Source of the DNA: Nocardioides panacisoli
GTDB lineage: Bacteria; Actinomycetota; Actinomycetes; Propionibacteriales; Nocardioidaceae
DNA: 64,000 nt
Reading direction: 5' to 3'
Assembly (NCBI RefSeq): GCF_019448235.1
Contig: NZ_CP080409.1
Span: 2,418,001 to 2,482,000 of the forward strand
The notes below the pieces were generated by a model. It saw nothing but the letters and a program-made list of their open reading frames with translations, ran no database searches and had not been told where the DNA came from. Shown piece after piece: positions 42,860-51,383 of the stretch (position 1 is its first letter; every line of letters begins with the position of its first letter). The translations under genes and the position numbers were made by a program.

Positions 42860-45800
42860 TCACCAGCTCCCCTGCTCGCTGGTCAGCAACGGGCCCCACA
42901 ACCGGAGCGCGAGGGCGCCGAAGCGGGTCTCCTCCGCGGGCTGCTCCTCCCCCGGCTCCGGCGCCCGGTCGGCGCCGGGCAGGTCGGCGCGCGGACCCCA
43001 CACGCGGACGTGCTCGTCCTGGGACTGCTCGCCGGGGAACCGACCGTCACTCCACTCGAACCGCGTCACGTCGGAGAGCGCCTGCGGCGCATCGACGCGC
43101 GTACGCCGCTTGCGGGCGTAGGCGAGCGAGGTCTTCAGCGGTAGCGGCAACGGCTCGCGCAGCCCGCGGTCGCGCAGCTCGACCAGGTCGCGCAGCAGGT
43201 CGCGCGCGGTGTGGTCCAGCGGCCCCAGCAGGGAGGTGGTCACCGGGGACTCCGCACGGCCCCCGGCACGACCGACGGTGCACGCGGTCCAGGCGCGGTC
43301 CTCGTCGCCGGCCGCGAGGGCGAGCAGCTGGATCCACGACTGGAGCCGGTGGCCGGCGTTGAGACGGCCGAAGTGGACCGGCACCAGCCGGTCGCCGAAG
43401 ACCTCCGGCACCGTGCCGCGCAGCATCCGGCCGCCGCCGAGGTCCACCTCGACGTCGACGGCCGTCGCCTGCCGGGTGCGCAGCCGCAGCCCCTCCGCCG
43501 CGATCGGGCGCGCCTGCCCGAGCACCTCGCCGAGGATGCGCCACCCCAGCTGACGCGGGGGGAGTACGCCGCGCCGCCACTCCTGCTGCTTGGCCTGCTC
43601 GGGGTCGAGCCCACCCAGCAGGTCACGCACGACCCGGTCGCCGACGGCCCACTTGACCAGCGCGTCGACCTCGACGGGCAGCGCGTCGTCGAGGCGCTCC
43701 TCCTCACGCGGGAGGGTGAGGTCGAGCCGGTCGCGCAGGAAGCCGCGCACCGGGGAGCGGAAGAACGCGAGGAGGTCCTCCAGTGCGACGTCCTCGGGCG
43801 GTGCCGGCGGCAGCGGCCCGGCGAGCAGCCGCGGCGGCTGCACCCGGGGCCCGGCGGCGGCGCGGGCGCCGCGCAGGGCGGCGCGGTCGAAGCTGAACGC
43901 CTCCCCGGGCACGAGCGCGCCGGGCAGCAGGTTGCGGCGGTCGAAGGGCTGCAGCGGGTGGCGGGCGGTGACGGCGCGGGAGACCGTGCCCTCGGGGTGG
44001 TGGGCGGTCGCGTCGAGGGCGTCGAGCAGCTCCCCCAGCGGCGGGGCCGGCGGCCGCTCCTGACCGCTGTACTCGTTGGCGCCGGTGTAGGTGATGACCA
44101 GGTGGTCGGTCGCCGCGGCGATCGCGTCGAGCAGGAGCTGGCGGTCCTCGTTGCGGACGTCGCGCTCGCCGGTGACGGGGTCGCGGGCGAGCACGTCGTC
44201 GCCGTCGGTGATGCCGACCCGGGGGAAAACGCCGTCGTCGAGGCCGAGCAGCGCGACGACACGGTGGGGCACCGACCGCATCGGGGTCATGGTGCACACC
44301 GTCATCGCGCCGGTGCGGAAGTTGGCGCGCGTGGGCCGCCCCTGGAGCCGGTCGCCCAGCATCGCCCGGACGTCGGGCAGCCGCAGCTCGGTCGCCTCGG
44401 CTCCCTCGGTGGCGCGCTCCCGGGTGCCGCGCGCCAGCTCGCGCTGGACCTGGGCCAGCTGCCAGTGGTCGCGTGGCGGCACCGACGCCAGCGCGACGAT
44501 GCCCTCGTGGAGGTGGTGGACCCAGTGCTCACGGGGGTGGGCACCGGTGAGCAGGTCGGTCACCTCGCGGAGCCGGTGGACGAACTCGGTGAGGCGGCCC
44601 ACCAGCTCCACCTCCCCCGACCCGACGTCGTCCAGCGGCAGCGTGCGGTCGAGCCAGGTGCCGGTGTCGGCCGACATGGCGGCTCCGGCGAGCATCCGGT
44701 CCAGCCCGAACTGCCACGTGTTGGCGACGTAGGCCTCGAGGCCGTACTCCGCGCGGTGGGCGGCGTCGAAGCCCCACCGGACCCCGGCCTCGGCGGCCCA
44801 CGTGGTGAGCAGCTGCAGGTCGTCGTCGCGGAAGCCGAAGCGGCGGCGTACCGGGTCGGCGTGGGCGAGGTCGAGCACGTCGCCGACCCCGGCCCGTCCG
44901 CCGGCGAGGTCGAGCAGGCGCAGGGCGATGGCGAGCAACGGGTTGGTGCGGTCCAGGGCGCGGTCGGCGAGCTTGAGTCGCAGCTGGTGGGCGGGGTGGC
45001 CGTCGTCGCCGACGACCTCGCCGAGCCCGAACCCGGCCGCGAGCAGCGGCGCGTAGGTCTCGATGTCGGGGCACATGACGACCACGTCGCGCGGCTCCAG
45101 GGTGGGGTCGTCCTCGAACAGGCCGAGCAGCGACTCGCGCAGCACCTCGACCTGGCGCGCCGGACCGTGGCAGGCGTGGACCTGCACCGACCGGTCACGC
45201 TCGCGGTCCAACGGCCGCGCGGTCGCGTCGCCGACGGCGTTGGCCCGCAGGTCCGCCTGCAGCCAACCGAGCAGCGTCTCGACCGGCTCGACCACCGGTG
45301 GTCGAGCCCGTCCGGACTCATCGGGGGCATCCGCCCCGACCGTCCCGAGGGTGCGCTGGAGCTCGCGGACGTCCCGCCCCAGCGAGGCCAACAACGGGTG
45401 CCCGACGGCCTCGTGGCTGCGGTCCTCCGCACGGGGGACCGCCGTGTCGACACCGGCGAGCGCGGACCAGAGCGCGGGCGAGGGATGCGGCAGCCACAGG
45501 TGCACCTCGCGCTGCGTGGCGAGGGCGTCGAGCAGCTCGATCTCGGTGCGGGGCAGCCGGGTGTGGCCGAACAGCGAGATCCGCTCGGGCAGGTCGACCG
45601 CGGCGGCGCCCTCCCGCAATCGACGCACGGCCTCGGCGTGGCGCTGCACGGGGTCCGGCTCCCCCACCGCCGCGACCAGGCGGCGCCACAGCTCGGGCTG
45701 CCAGGCGAGGTCCGCGGGCAGGTCGCGGTCGAGGCCGTCGGTGTCGCGCCCCGCGGACCAGTCGGCGAGCAGCCGGGGCCGCTGGACGGCGTACGACGCC

Positions 45801-46228
45801 AGGAGGCGGGCGAGGCGCTGTGCGGTGGCGAACCGGCGACCGCGTCGCAGCTCGGCCTCCTCGCCGCTGTGGTGGTGGCCGAGGTGGGTGGCGAGCGTCG
45901 CCGCCCACGGCTCGTCGAGGCTGGCGTCGATGACCGCCAGCAGCGGCCAGGTCAGGGCCTCGGGGTCCCACGGGTCGTCCTCGCCGATGCCGAGCAGCTC
46001 GCGCGCCAGCCAGCGCGGCGACCGGAAGTCGACCCCGGCGCAGATCCCGTCACGGCCGTCGGGGTCCAGGCGGTGCGAGAGTCGCTGCGAGAGCCACCGC
46101 TCGACCCCCTTGGCCGGCACCACGACCACCTCGCTCGCGAACGGATCCGCCAGCGGCTCGGCCAACACCGCACCCAGCCCGTCGGCGAGGTGGTCGGTCC
46201 GCGTCGCGCGGTGCAGGTGGAGTCCCAT
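42860..46228 (-). CDS. recC: exodeoxyribonuclease V gamma subunit RecC
   Basis: A 1122-aa subunit that channels DNA and recognises Chi in RecBCD. It opens MGLHLHRATRTDHLADGLGAVL, typical of RecC. SEVVVVPAKGVERWLSQRLSH and GICAGVDFRSPRWL near residue 65, VCTMTPMRSVPHRVVALLGLDDGVFPR near 640 are family hallmarks; the nuclease fold at the C-terminus lacks obvious catalytic residues, as expected. The ATG at 46228 was chosen; an extra 23 in-frame codons are non-conserved-looking. First gene of the operon. Confidence 0.94.
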   Translation of the reverse strand: MGLHLHRATRTDHLADGLGAVLAEPLADPFASEVVVVPAKGVERWLSQRLSHRLDPDGRDGICAGVDFRSPRWLARELLGIGEDDPWDPEALTWPLLAVIDASLDEPWAATLATHLGHHHSGEEAELRRGRRFATAQRLARLLASYAVQRPRLLADWSAGRDTDGLDRDLPADLAWQPELWRRLVAAVGEPDPVQRHAEAVRRLREGAAAVDLPERISLFGHTRLPRTEIELLDALATQREVHLWLPHPSPALWSALAGVDTAVPRAEDRSHEAVGHPLLASLGRDVRELQRTLGTVGADAPDESGRARPPVVEPVETLLGWLQADLRANAVGDATARPLDRERDRSVQVHACHGPARQVEVLRESLLGLFEDDPTLEPRDVVVMCPDIETYAPLLAAGFGLGEVVGDDGHPAHQLRLKLADRALDRTNPLLAIALRLLDLAGGRAGVGDVLDLAHADPVRRRFGFRDDDLQLLTTWAAEAGVRWGFDAAHRAEYGLEAYVANTWQFGLDRMLAGAAMSADTGTWLDRTLPLDDVGSGEVELVGRLTEFVHRLREVTDLLTGAHPREHWVHHLHEGIVALASVPPRDHWQLAQVQRELARGTRERATEGAEATELRLPDVRAMLGDRLQGRPTRANFRTGAMTVCTMTPMRSVPHRVVALLGLDDGVFPRVGITDGDDVLARDPVTGERDVRNEDRQLLLDAIAAATDHLVITYTGANEYSGQERPPAPPLGELLDALDATAHHPEGTVSRAVTARHPLQPFDRRNLLPGALVPGEAFSFDRAALRGARAAAGPRVQPPRLLAGPLPPAPPEDVALEDLLAFFRSPVRGFLRDRLDLTLPREEERLDDALPVEVDALVKWAVGDRVVRDLLGGLDPEQAKQQEWRRGVLPPRQLGWRILGEVLGQARPIAAEGLRLRTRQATAVDVEVDLGGGRMLRGTVPEVFGDRLVPVHFGRLNAGHRLQSWIQLLALAAGDEDRAWTACTVGRAGGRAESPVTTSLLGPLDHTARDLLRDLVELRDRGLREPLPLPLKTSLAYARKRRTRVDAPQALSDVTRFEWSDGRFPGEQSQDEHVRVWGPRADLPGADRAPEPGEEQPAEETRFGALALRLWGPLLTSEQGSW

Positions 46229-46273
46229 GGCGGGCCCGACCCTATCCGTCGGGGTCGACAGATCGCGGGGAGC

Positions 46274-46295
46274 GATCCCCGGCCGACCGGGGATC
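46274..46295. repeat. 9-bp perfect hairpin upstream of recC
   Basis: GATCCCCGG, a 4-nt loop (CCGA), then CCGGGGATC. It lies between the PGPGW gene's stop and recC, next to the palindrome at 46301-46330. It could terminate upstream transcription or lie in the recC leader. Confidence 0.5.
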
Positions 46296-46300
46296 ACCCA

Positions 46301-46330
46301 CCTTGTCCGGCACTGCAGTGCCAGACAAGG
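46301..46330. repeat. 30-bp near-perfect palindrome plus an extra half-site
   Basis: CCTTGTCCGGCACTG pairs with CAGTGCCAGACAAGG, only one position failing. The half-site AGTGCCNGACAA occurs a third time at 46337-46348 (AGTGCCCGACAA), inside the end of the PGPGW gene. The palindrome abuts that gene's stop codon (46331-46333) and lies 73 bp upstream of recC. There is no T-run, so operator or repeat element is as likely as terminator. Confidence 0.7.
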
Positions 46331-46888
46331 TCAGCGAGTGCCCGACAACCCTCCACCCTCGGCGTCGGCGTCGGCGTCGGCGTCCTCATCCTCGTGCCAG
46401 GGCAGGTCGTCGTCGGCGTCGTCGATGTCGCCCTCGAGCGCGGCGACCGCGGCGGGGTTGTCGTGGAAGCGGCGGTAGGAGTAGACGATCAGCAGGCCGG
46501 CGATGATCCCGGACACGATCTGGGTGACGCCGGTCCAGGCGCCACCGGGCAGCCACCACGCGTCACTCACCGGCCACCAGCCGGGGGCGGCCGGACCCAC
46601 GACCCAGAGCACGCCGAACCCGATCAGGGCGACCGCGAGCGTGCTGGACATCAGGATCCGTGGCCACGTCTCGACGCCCTCAGCCGCTCCGCGCAGGGCA
46701 CGCAGCCGCACCGGGTCGACCCAGCGCGCGGCCCAGTCGTACTGCTGGGACAGCACGGCGAGACCACCGAACATCAGCAGCAGCCCCGGCCCCGGCAGGA
46801 ACAGGGCCGCGATCCCGACCACCAGCATCACCCAGCCGACGACCTCGAGGACGAGTCGTTTGGCGGCGCCACCGCCGGGGACGTTCAT
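46331..46888 (-). CDS. PGPGW-family membrane protein
   Basis: A 185-aa membrane protein of the PGPGW (TIGR02611) type. Hydrophobic segments lie near residues 15-45, 80-100 and 115-135. FLPGPGLLLMFGGLAVLSQQYDWA near 30 is the family motif. The C-terminal tail is very acidic, ending DLPWHEDEDADADADAEGGG; the Asp-Ala run is coded by a GGCGTC hexanucleotide repeat (46360-46385). Function unknown. It is the gene before recC on the same strand. Confidence 0.82.
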   Translation of the reverse strand: MNVPGGGAAKRLVLEVVGWVMLVVGIAALFLPGPGLLLMFGGLAVLSQQYDWAARWVDPVRLRALRGAAEGVETWPRILMSSTLAVALIGFGVLWVVGPAAPGWWPVSDAWWLPGGAWTGVTQIVSGIIAGLLIVYSYRRFHDNPAAVAALEGDIDDADDDLPWHEDEDADADADAEGGGLSGTR

Positions 46889-46925
46889 GGGGCGAGCCTG
46901 TCAGACGTTGCCAACACGCGGGCGG

Positions 46926-47426
46926 CTAGCGGTCGAACTTCTCGAGGAACGCGCGTACGTCGTCCGCTTCCGCGTCCGGGTGCCCGTGCGCGACCGCGAG
47001 GCGGGCCCACCGCACCGCCAGGGCGTGGAACCGCAAGGGGTTGTAGACGTCCTCCTCGCGGGAGAACAGGCCGTCGCCGGCGTAGGTCATGATCGTGATG
47101 TTGGGCTCCTCCAGCAGGGTGCCGTCGCCGGGGTCCGGCATCGGGTTGCGCACCTCGCACACGAGCCGTCCCTCGTCGGGGTCGACCACTTGCCACGACA
47201 CCGGGAACCCGGTCATCACCCTGCCCGGGTAGCTGCCCATCGTCCGGACCGCCCACGCGCGGATCTCCTCGCGGCCGACGAAGGTGCCCATGGCGTGCTC
47301 GACGTAGGTGGCGTCGGGCGTGAACAGGTCGGCGTACCCGTGCCAGTCGCGGGACGCGACGAATCCGGCGACACGGTCGTGGAAGGCGGCGTAGGCGTCG
47401 GTGATCTCGGCGGCGCTGAAGGACAC
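46926..47426 (-). CDS. SnoaL-like / NTF2-fold protein
   Basis: A 166-aa cone-shaped NTF2-fold protein. ITDAYAAFHDRVAGFVASRDWHGYADLFTPDATYVEHAMGTFVGREEIRAWAV spans the usual SnoaL_2 core (helix, then strand with polar pocket residues), and ITIMTYAGDGLFSREEDVYNP the later sheet. Members are isomerases, dehydratases or binding proteins; none can be singled out here. I start at the GTG at 47426; a TTG at 47480 would add 18 atypical residues. Divergent from the TauE/SafE gene. Confidence 0.75.
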   Translation of the reverse strand: MSFSAAEITDAYAAFHDRVAGFVASRDWHGYADLFTPDATYVEHAMGTFVGREEIRAWAVRTMGSYPGRVMTGFPVSWQVVDPDEGRLVCEVRNPMPDPGDGTLLEEPNITIMTYAGDGLFSREEDVYNPLRFHALAVRWARLAVAHGHPDAEADDVRAFLEKFDR

Positions 47427-47530
47427 GCCGTCGATCCCATCAGGTTGCGCAGCGCAGCACCACCGTCTAATCTCTAGCAACTCACTAGAGTTTGTAATGT
47501 CAATTGGGTTTGCACAGAAAGGGGCGTCCG

Positions 47531-48418
47531 GTGCGCCAACTCCTCGTCCTCGGCTTCGTCGGGCTCCTCGCCCAACTCATCGACGGCTCGCTCGGCATGG
47601 CGTACGGCGTCACGTCCTCCACGCTGCTGCTGGCGGTCGGCGTCGCCCCGGCCGCGTCCTCCGCGGCGGTGCACCTCTCCGAGATCGGCACCTCGCTGGT
47701 CTCGGGCTTCTCCCACCACAAGTTGGGCAACGTCGACTGGCGCACCGTCGGGATCCTCGCGGGCCCCGGCTTCGTGGGCGCCTTCGCGGGCGCGACGTTC
47801 CTGGTCAGCCTCGACGCCGCGACCGCGAAGCCCTGGGTCGCGGGCATCCTGCTCGCGCTCGGCTGCTACGTCATCTGGCGCTTCCTGGTCCTCGGCGGCC
47901 GCCGTCCCACGTTCGCCGCACGCCCCTCGGCTCGCTTCCTGGTGCCGATCGGCCTCGCCGGCGGCACGCTGGACGCGATCGGGGGCGGCGGCTGGGGCCC
48001 GGTCGGCACCACCACACTGCTCTCCTCGGGTCGTCTCGAGCCCCGCAAGGTGGTCGGGTCGATCGACACCTCCGAGTTCGTGGTCGCGGTCGGCGGCTCG
48101 CTCGGCTTCCTGCTCGCCCTGGCCCACACCGAGATCCCGTGGGGGTACGCCGGCGCCCTGCTCGCCGGCGGCGTGGTCGCCGCGCCGATCGCGGCGTGGC
48201 TGGTCCGCCGGCTCCCGGCCCGCGTCCTGGGCGTGGCCGCCGGTGGCCTCATCGTGCTCACCAACACCGTGACGATCGCCCAGGCCTCGGGCGCCGCCGG
48301 CACGACGGTGCTCGCGCTGGCGTCGGTGATCGCGGCGCTGTGGCTCTCCGGCATCGGCTGGGCGGTGCAGCAGGAGCGCTCGGTGCGCGACGGCGTACTC
48401 GCCGCTGCGCGGAACTGA
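47531..48418 (+). CDS. TauE/SafE-family sulfite or organic-anion permease
   Basis: A 295-aa permease with about eight membrane segments. GFVGLLAQLIDGSLGMAYGV near residue 10 and IGLAGGTLDAIGGGGWGPVGTTTLL near 145 are the two copies of the TauE/SafE motif in each half of the protein. I chose the GTG at 47531, with AAAGGGG six bases upstream; a TTG start at 47504 is possible but weaker. Such proteins move sulfite, sulfonates or related anions; no sulfur gene is adjacent. Confidence 0.87.
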   Translation: MRQLLVLGFVGLLAQLIDGSLGMAYGVTSSTLLLAVGVAPAASSAAVHLSEIGTSLVSGFSHHKLGNVDWRTVGILAGPGFVGAFAGATFLVSLDAATAKPWVAGILLALGCYVIWRFLVLGGRRPTFAARPSARFLVPIGLAGGTLDAIGGGGWGPVGTTTLLSSGRLEPRKVVGSIDTSEFVVAVGGSLGFLLALAHTEIPWGYAGALLAGGVVAAPIAAWLVRRLPARVLGVAAGGLIVLTNTVTIAQASGAAGTTVLALASVIAALWLSGIGWAVQQERSVRDGVLAAARN

Positions 48419-48454
48419 CCGTCGCGGCCGCGGCGGGCCACTACGCTCCCGACC

Positions 48455-50023
48455 ATGGCCCGCCGCTCCGAGACCCGACGCCGCCGCGCGCCGTTCGGGG
48501 CCCGGATCCTGGGATCGGCCGACCAGTCGCTGCGGCGGCTGCGGGTGCGCGTGCAGCTGCTGCTGACCGTCTTCCTGATCACCACCAACCTGGCCGGCGC
48601 GGTCGTGGTGTTCGTGATCTCGCAATTCGTGGTGCCGACCCCGGCGCCGAGCCGGGAGACGTGGATCGCCTGGTCGATCGCCGTGCCGACCTACCTCGGC
48701 GTGGCGATCGTGGTCGGCGTCGTGTGGGGCACCACCCAGTCGCTGCACGCCCTGCAGTGGGCGACCGATCCCGCGCGCGGGGCACCGACGTTGCGGGAGC
48801 GGCGCCGCGCGTTGAAGGTGCCGCTCCAGCTGACGGCGATGCAGCTGGCGCTGTGGCTGCTCGCGACCGTGGTGTTCACGCTGCTGGCGGTGATCATCCA
48901 GCCGTCCCGGGCAGTCGCCACCGGCCTCACGGTCGGCATCGCCGCCGTCGTCGTCTGCTGCATCTCCTTCCTGCTGACCGAGTTCACGCTCCGCCCGGTG
49001 GCCGCGCGTGCGATGGCGGACGCCCCGGCGACGGTGCGGGTGCGCGGCGTCGGGGTCGGCGGACGCATGGTGATCTTCTGGATGCTGGGCACCGCGGCCC
49101 CGCTGGCCGGGCTGATGGTGACCGGGCTCATCGCGCTCGTCGACGACGAGACCAGCCTGACCGAGCTGGCCGTGGTGACGATCGTCGTGTGCGGCGTGGT
49201 GCTGCTGATCGGCCTCTTCGTGACCGCGCTCAACGCTCGTGCGGTGGTCGCTCCGGTGCTCTCGGTGCGTGATGCGATGGCCGAGGTGCGCCGTGGCCAG
49301 TTCGACGCCGACATCGTGGTGTACGACGGCACCGAACTGGGGCTGCTCCAGTCCGGCTTCAACCACATGGTCCAGGGGCTGCGCGAGCGCGAGCAGATCC
49401 GCGACCTCTTCGGACGCCACGTGGGCGACGAGGTCGCCTCCGCCGCACTCGACGAGACCGGCGGGGTCGCGCTCGGCGGCTCGGTGCAGACGGTGTCGGT
49501 GCTCTTCGTCGACCTGATCGGCTCCACGACGTACGCCACCGAGCACACGCCGGTCGAGGTGGTCGACGTGCTCAACCGGTTCTTCGGCGTGGTGGTGGAC
49601 GAGGTCGACCGGCACCACGGGCTGGTCAACAAGTTCGTCGGCGACGCGGTGCTGGCGATCTTCGGCGCCCCGGTCGAGCTGCCCGACCACGCCGGGGCGG
49701 CCCTGGCCACGGCCCGGTCAGTCGCGTCGCGACTGACCGAGGAGGTCACCGAGGTCGGTGCGGGGATCGGCGTCGCGACCGGCACCGTGGTGGCCGGCAA
49801 CGTGGGTCACGAGCAGCGTTTCGAGTACACCGTGATCGGCGACAGCGTGAACTCCGCCGCGCGGCTCACCGAGCTCGCCAAGCAGGTCGACGGCCACCTG
49901 CTGGCCACCTGGGACGCCGTCTGCGCCGCCAACGACGCCGAGGCGGCCCACTGGTGCCAGCAGGGCGAGACCGTCCTCCGCGGCCGCTCCGACCCGACAC
50001 CCCTGGCCGTCCCCCGCCGTTGA
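48455..50023 (+). CDS. membrane-bound class III adenylate/guanylate cyclase with HAMP domain
   Basis: A 522-aa protein: six hydrophobic segments (to about residue 260), a HAMP linker (ARAVVAPVLSVRDAMAEVRRG), then a class III cyclase domain from about 330. Catalytic features are VLFVDLIGSTTYA (metal Asp), GLVNKFVGDAVLAIFGAP (Lys and second metal Asp) and FEYTVIGDSVNSAARL (transition-state Asn and Arg). Thr stands where mammalian adenylate cyclases have the base-selecting Asp, as I recall for related mycobacterial enzymes. Architecture resembles M. tuberculosis Rv1318c/Rv3645. It should make cAMP in response to a membrane-linked signal, unknown here. Confidence 0.92.
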   Translation: MARRSETRRRRAPFGARILGSADQSLRRLRVRVQLLLTVFLITTNLAGAVVVFVISQFVVPTPAPSRETWIAWSIAVPTYLGVAIVVGVVWGTTQSLHALQWATDPARGAPTLRERRRALKVPLQLTAMQLALWLLATVVFTLLAVIIQPSRAVATGLTVGIAAVVVCCISFLLTEFTLRPVAARAMADAPATVRVRGVGVGGRMVIFWMLGTAAPLAGLMVTGLIALVDDETSLTELAVVTIVVCGVVLLIGLFVTALNARAVVAPVLSVRDAMAEVRRGQFDADIVVYDGTELGLLQSGFNHMVQGLREREQIRDLFGRHVGDEVASAALDETGGVALGGSVQTVSVLFVDLIGSTTYATEHTPVEVVDVLNRFFGVVVDEVDRHHGLVNKFVGDAVLAIFGAPVELPDHAGAALATARSVASRLTEEVTEVGAGIGVATGTVVAGNVGHEQRFEYTVIGDSVNSAARLTELAKQVDGHLLATWDAVCAANDAEAAHWCQQGETVLRGRSDPTPLAVPRR

Positions 50024-50155
50024 GTGCTCACTTCTTGCGCGTCGAGTCGTGAGTTCTTGCGCGTCGAGTCAGCACTTGTTCGCGCCCTCGGCGCAGGAAG
50101 TGCCGACTCAACCGTCAACTTCTGCAGACTCGACCGCAACAAGTGAGCACTCAAC
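50019..50155. repeat. nested inverted and direct repeats after the cyclase gene
   Basis: An outer inverted repeat joins 50019-50048 and 50127-50155 (GTTGAGTGCTCACTT shared, then TTGCG and GTCGAGTC; one mismatch and one gap). Inside, TTCTTGCGCGTCGAGTC occurs twice directly (50032-50048 and 50054-50070). An inner stem joins GAGTC-GCACTT-GCGCC (50066-50086) with GGCGC-AAGTGC-GACTC (50090-50109). The outer arm includes the cyclase stop codon. It lies before the convergent alcohol dehydrogenase gene. Confidence 0.82.
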
Positions 50156-50164
50156 ACTCCTGGG

Positions 50165-51307
50165 TCAGCGGCGGGGGTCGATGAGGATCTTCGCGTGGCG
50201 TTCGGGGTCGGCGAGGTCGGCGAAGGCGTCGGCGACGCCGGCCAGGCCGACGGTGCCGGTGACGAAGGGCGAGACGTCGACCTTGCCCGCGGCGATCCAC
50301 TGCAGGGTCTGGTGGAACTCGGCCGGGTCGTAGGCGAACGCGAAGCGCAGCTCCAGCTCCTTGTTGATCGCCATCGACGGGCGGAAGGAGTCGGCGTCCA
50401 TGCAGACCCCGACCACGACCACCCGCGAGAGCAGCGGCGCGTCGGTGACGATCTGCTCGATCATGCCCGGTACGCCGACGCACTCGAACACGACCGGGCC
50501 CCGCGGGGTCGCCCCGGCCCGCTCCGCGGCACGGATCGCCTGCCACCAGGGCAGCTTCGGCACGCGTCGCAGCTTCTCCATCGCGGCGAGCCCGGTGTCG
50601 GCGAGCGCCGTCGCCTCGGTGAGGTAGCGGCGGCCCAGGTGGTCCCACGGCGGGTCCTCGCGCGGGTCGACCACGACGTCGGCGCCACAGGCCTCGGCGA
50701 GACGGCGGCGGCCGGCGGACAGGTCGCTGGCGACCACGCGCTTCACCCCGGTCGCCTTGAGCATCGCGATCACCGCCAGCCCGATCGGGCCGCAGCCGAT
50801 GACCACCGCGGTGTCACGCCGCCCCGCCGCACCCTTGCGGACCGCGTGCAGGGCGACCGCGAGGGGTTCGGTGAGTGCCGCGTCCTCGGCGCTGACACCG
50901 TCCGGCACCGACATCGCCATCGCCTCGGCGACCAGCACCTGCTCGGCGTACCCGCCCGGCGCCTTCTCCGAGAGCCCGGTCAGCTGGATCTCGCCGTCCT
51001 GCCGCAGCATCGGCAGTGCCACCACGCGGGTGCCGATCGGCCACGCCTCCCGGCACTTCGGACCGTACGCCGCCACCGTGCCGACGAACTCGTGGCCCAT
51101 GACCACGGTGTGGGTCGACCGCATGAAGTCGGGGTAGCCGAGTTCGGCGACGTCGTCGGCCGTCGCGTCCGCGTGGACGCGCGCGTGGAGGTCGGAGCCG
51201 CAGATGCCGCAGCGCTCGACGTCGAGCAGCACCTGCCCGGGGCCCGGGTCGAGGTCGGCGACCTCGGTGACCTGCAACTGGCCCTGGTGACACGTGACCG
51301 CCCGCAT
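50165..51307 (-). CDS. zinc-dependent alcohol dehydrogenase (MDR family)
   Basis: A 380-aa medium-chain dehydrogenase. CGICGSDLHARVH near residue 33 and VVMGHEFVGTV near 68 supply the catalytic zinc ligands; VVIGCGPIGLAVIAMLKATGV near 168 is the NAD-binding loop. The four-cysteine structural zinc lobe is absent, and a 40-residue insertion (LGRRYLTEATALADTGLAAMEKLRRVPKLPWWQ) lies after the Rossmann start. The sorbitol/threonine-dehydrogenase-like layout is common in actinomycetes, but substrate is unknown. Own start at the ATG at 51307. Confidence 0.87.
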   Translation of the reverse strand: MRAVTCHQGQLQVTEVADLDPGPGQVLLDVERCGICGSDLHARVHADATADDVAELGYPDFMRSTHTVVMGHEFVGTVAAYGPKCREAWPIGTRVVALPMLRQDGEIQLTGLSEKAPGGYAEQVLVAEAMAMSVPDGVSAEDAALTEPLAVALHAVRKGAAGRRDTAVVIGCGPIGLAVIAMLKATGVKRVVASDLSAGRRRLAEACGADVVVDPREDPPWDHLGRRYLTEATALADTGLAAMEKLRRVPKLPWWQAIRAAERAGATPRGPVVFECVGVPGMIEQIVTDAPLLSRVVVVGVCMDADSFRPSMAINKELELRFAFAYDPAEFHQTLQWIAAGKVDVSPFVTGTVGLAGVADAFADLADPERHAKILIDPRR

Positions 51308-51330
51308 GGGCCGACCCTAGAACAACGCAA

Positions 51331-51360
51331 CCGGCCCCGTGGTCAGGTCCACGGGGCCGG
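51331..51360 (-). terminator. strong hairpin terminator after pckG
   Basis: CCGGCCCCGTGG, a 6-nt loop, CCACGGGGCCGG: a 12-bp perfect stem. On the minus strand it follows the pckG stop (51384) by 23 bp and is followed by TTGCGTTGTT. It also insulates the alcohol dehydrogenase start at 51307. Confidence 0.72.
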
Positions 51361-51383
51361 TCCGGAGCGAGTGCGAGGAGTGA

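Noticed and set aside
39543..43121. 1192-codon plus-strand open frame
   Set aside because: Antisense to recB, which has all helicase and nuclease motifs; the plus product has none.
46301..46330. Simple intrinsic terminator
   Set aside because: No T-run follows on either strand and a third half-site copy lies inside the gene; kept as a palindromic repeat instead.
43211..47092. 1293-codon plus-strand open frame
   Set aside because: Antisense to recC and the PGPGW gene; crosses gene boundaries and palindromes.
47474..49690. 738-codon minus-strand open frame
   Set aside because: Antisense to the TauE/SafE and cyclase genes; Arg/His/Glu-rich with no recognisable fold.
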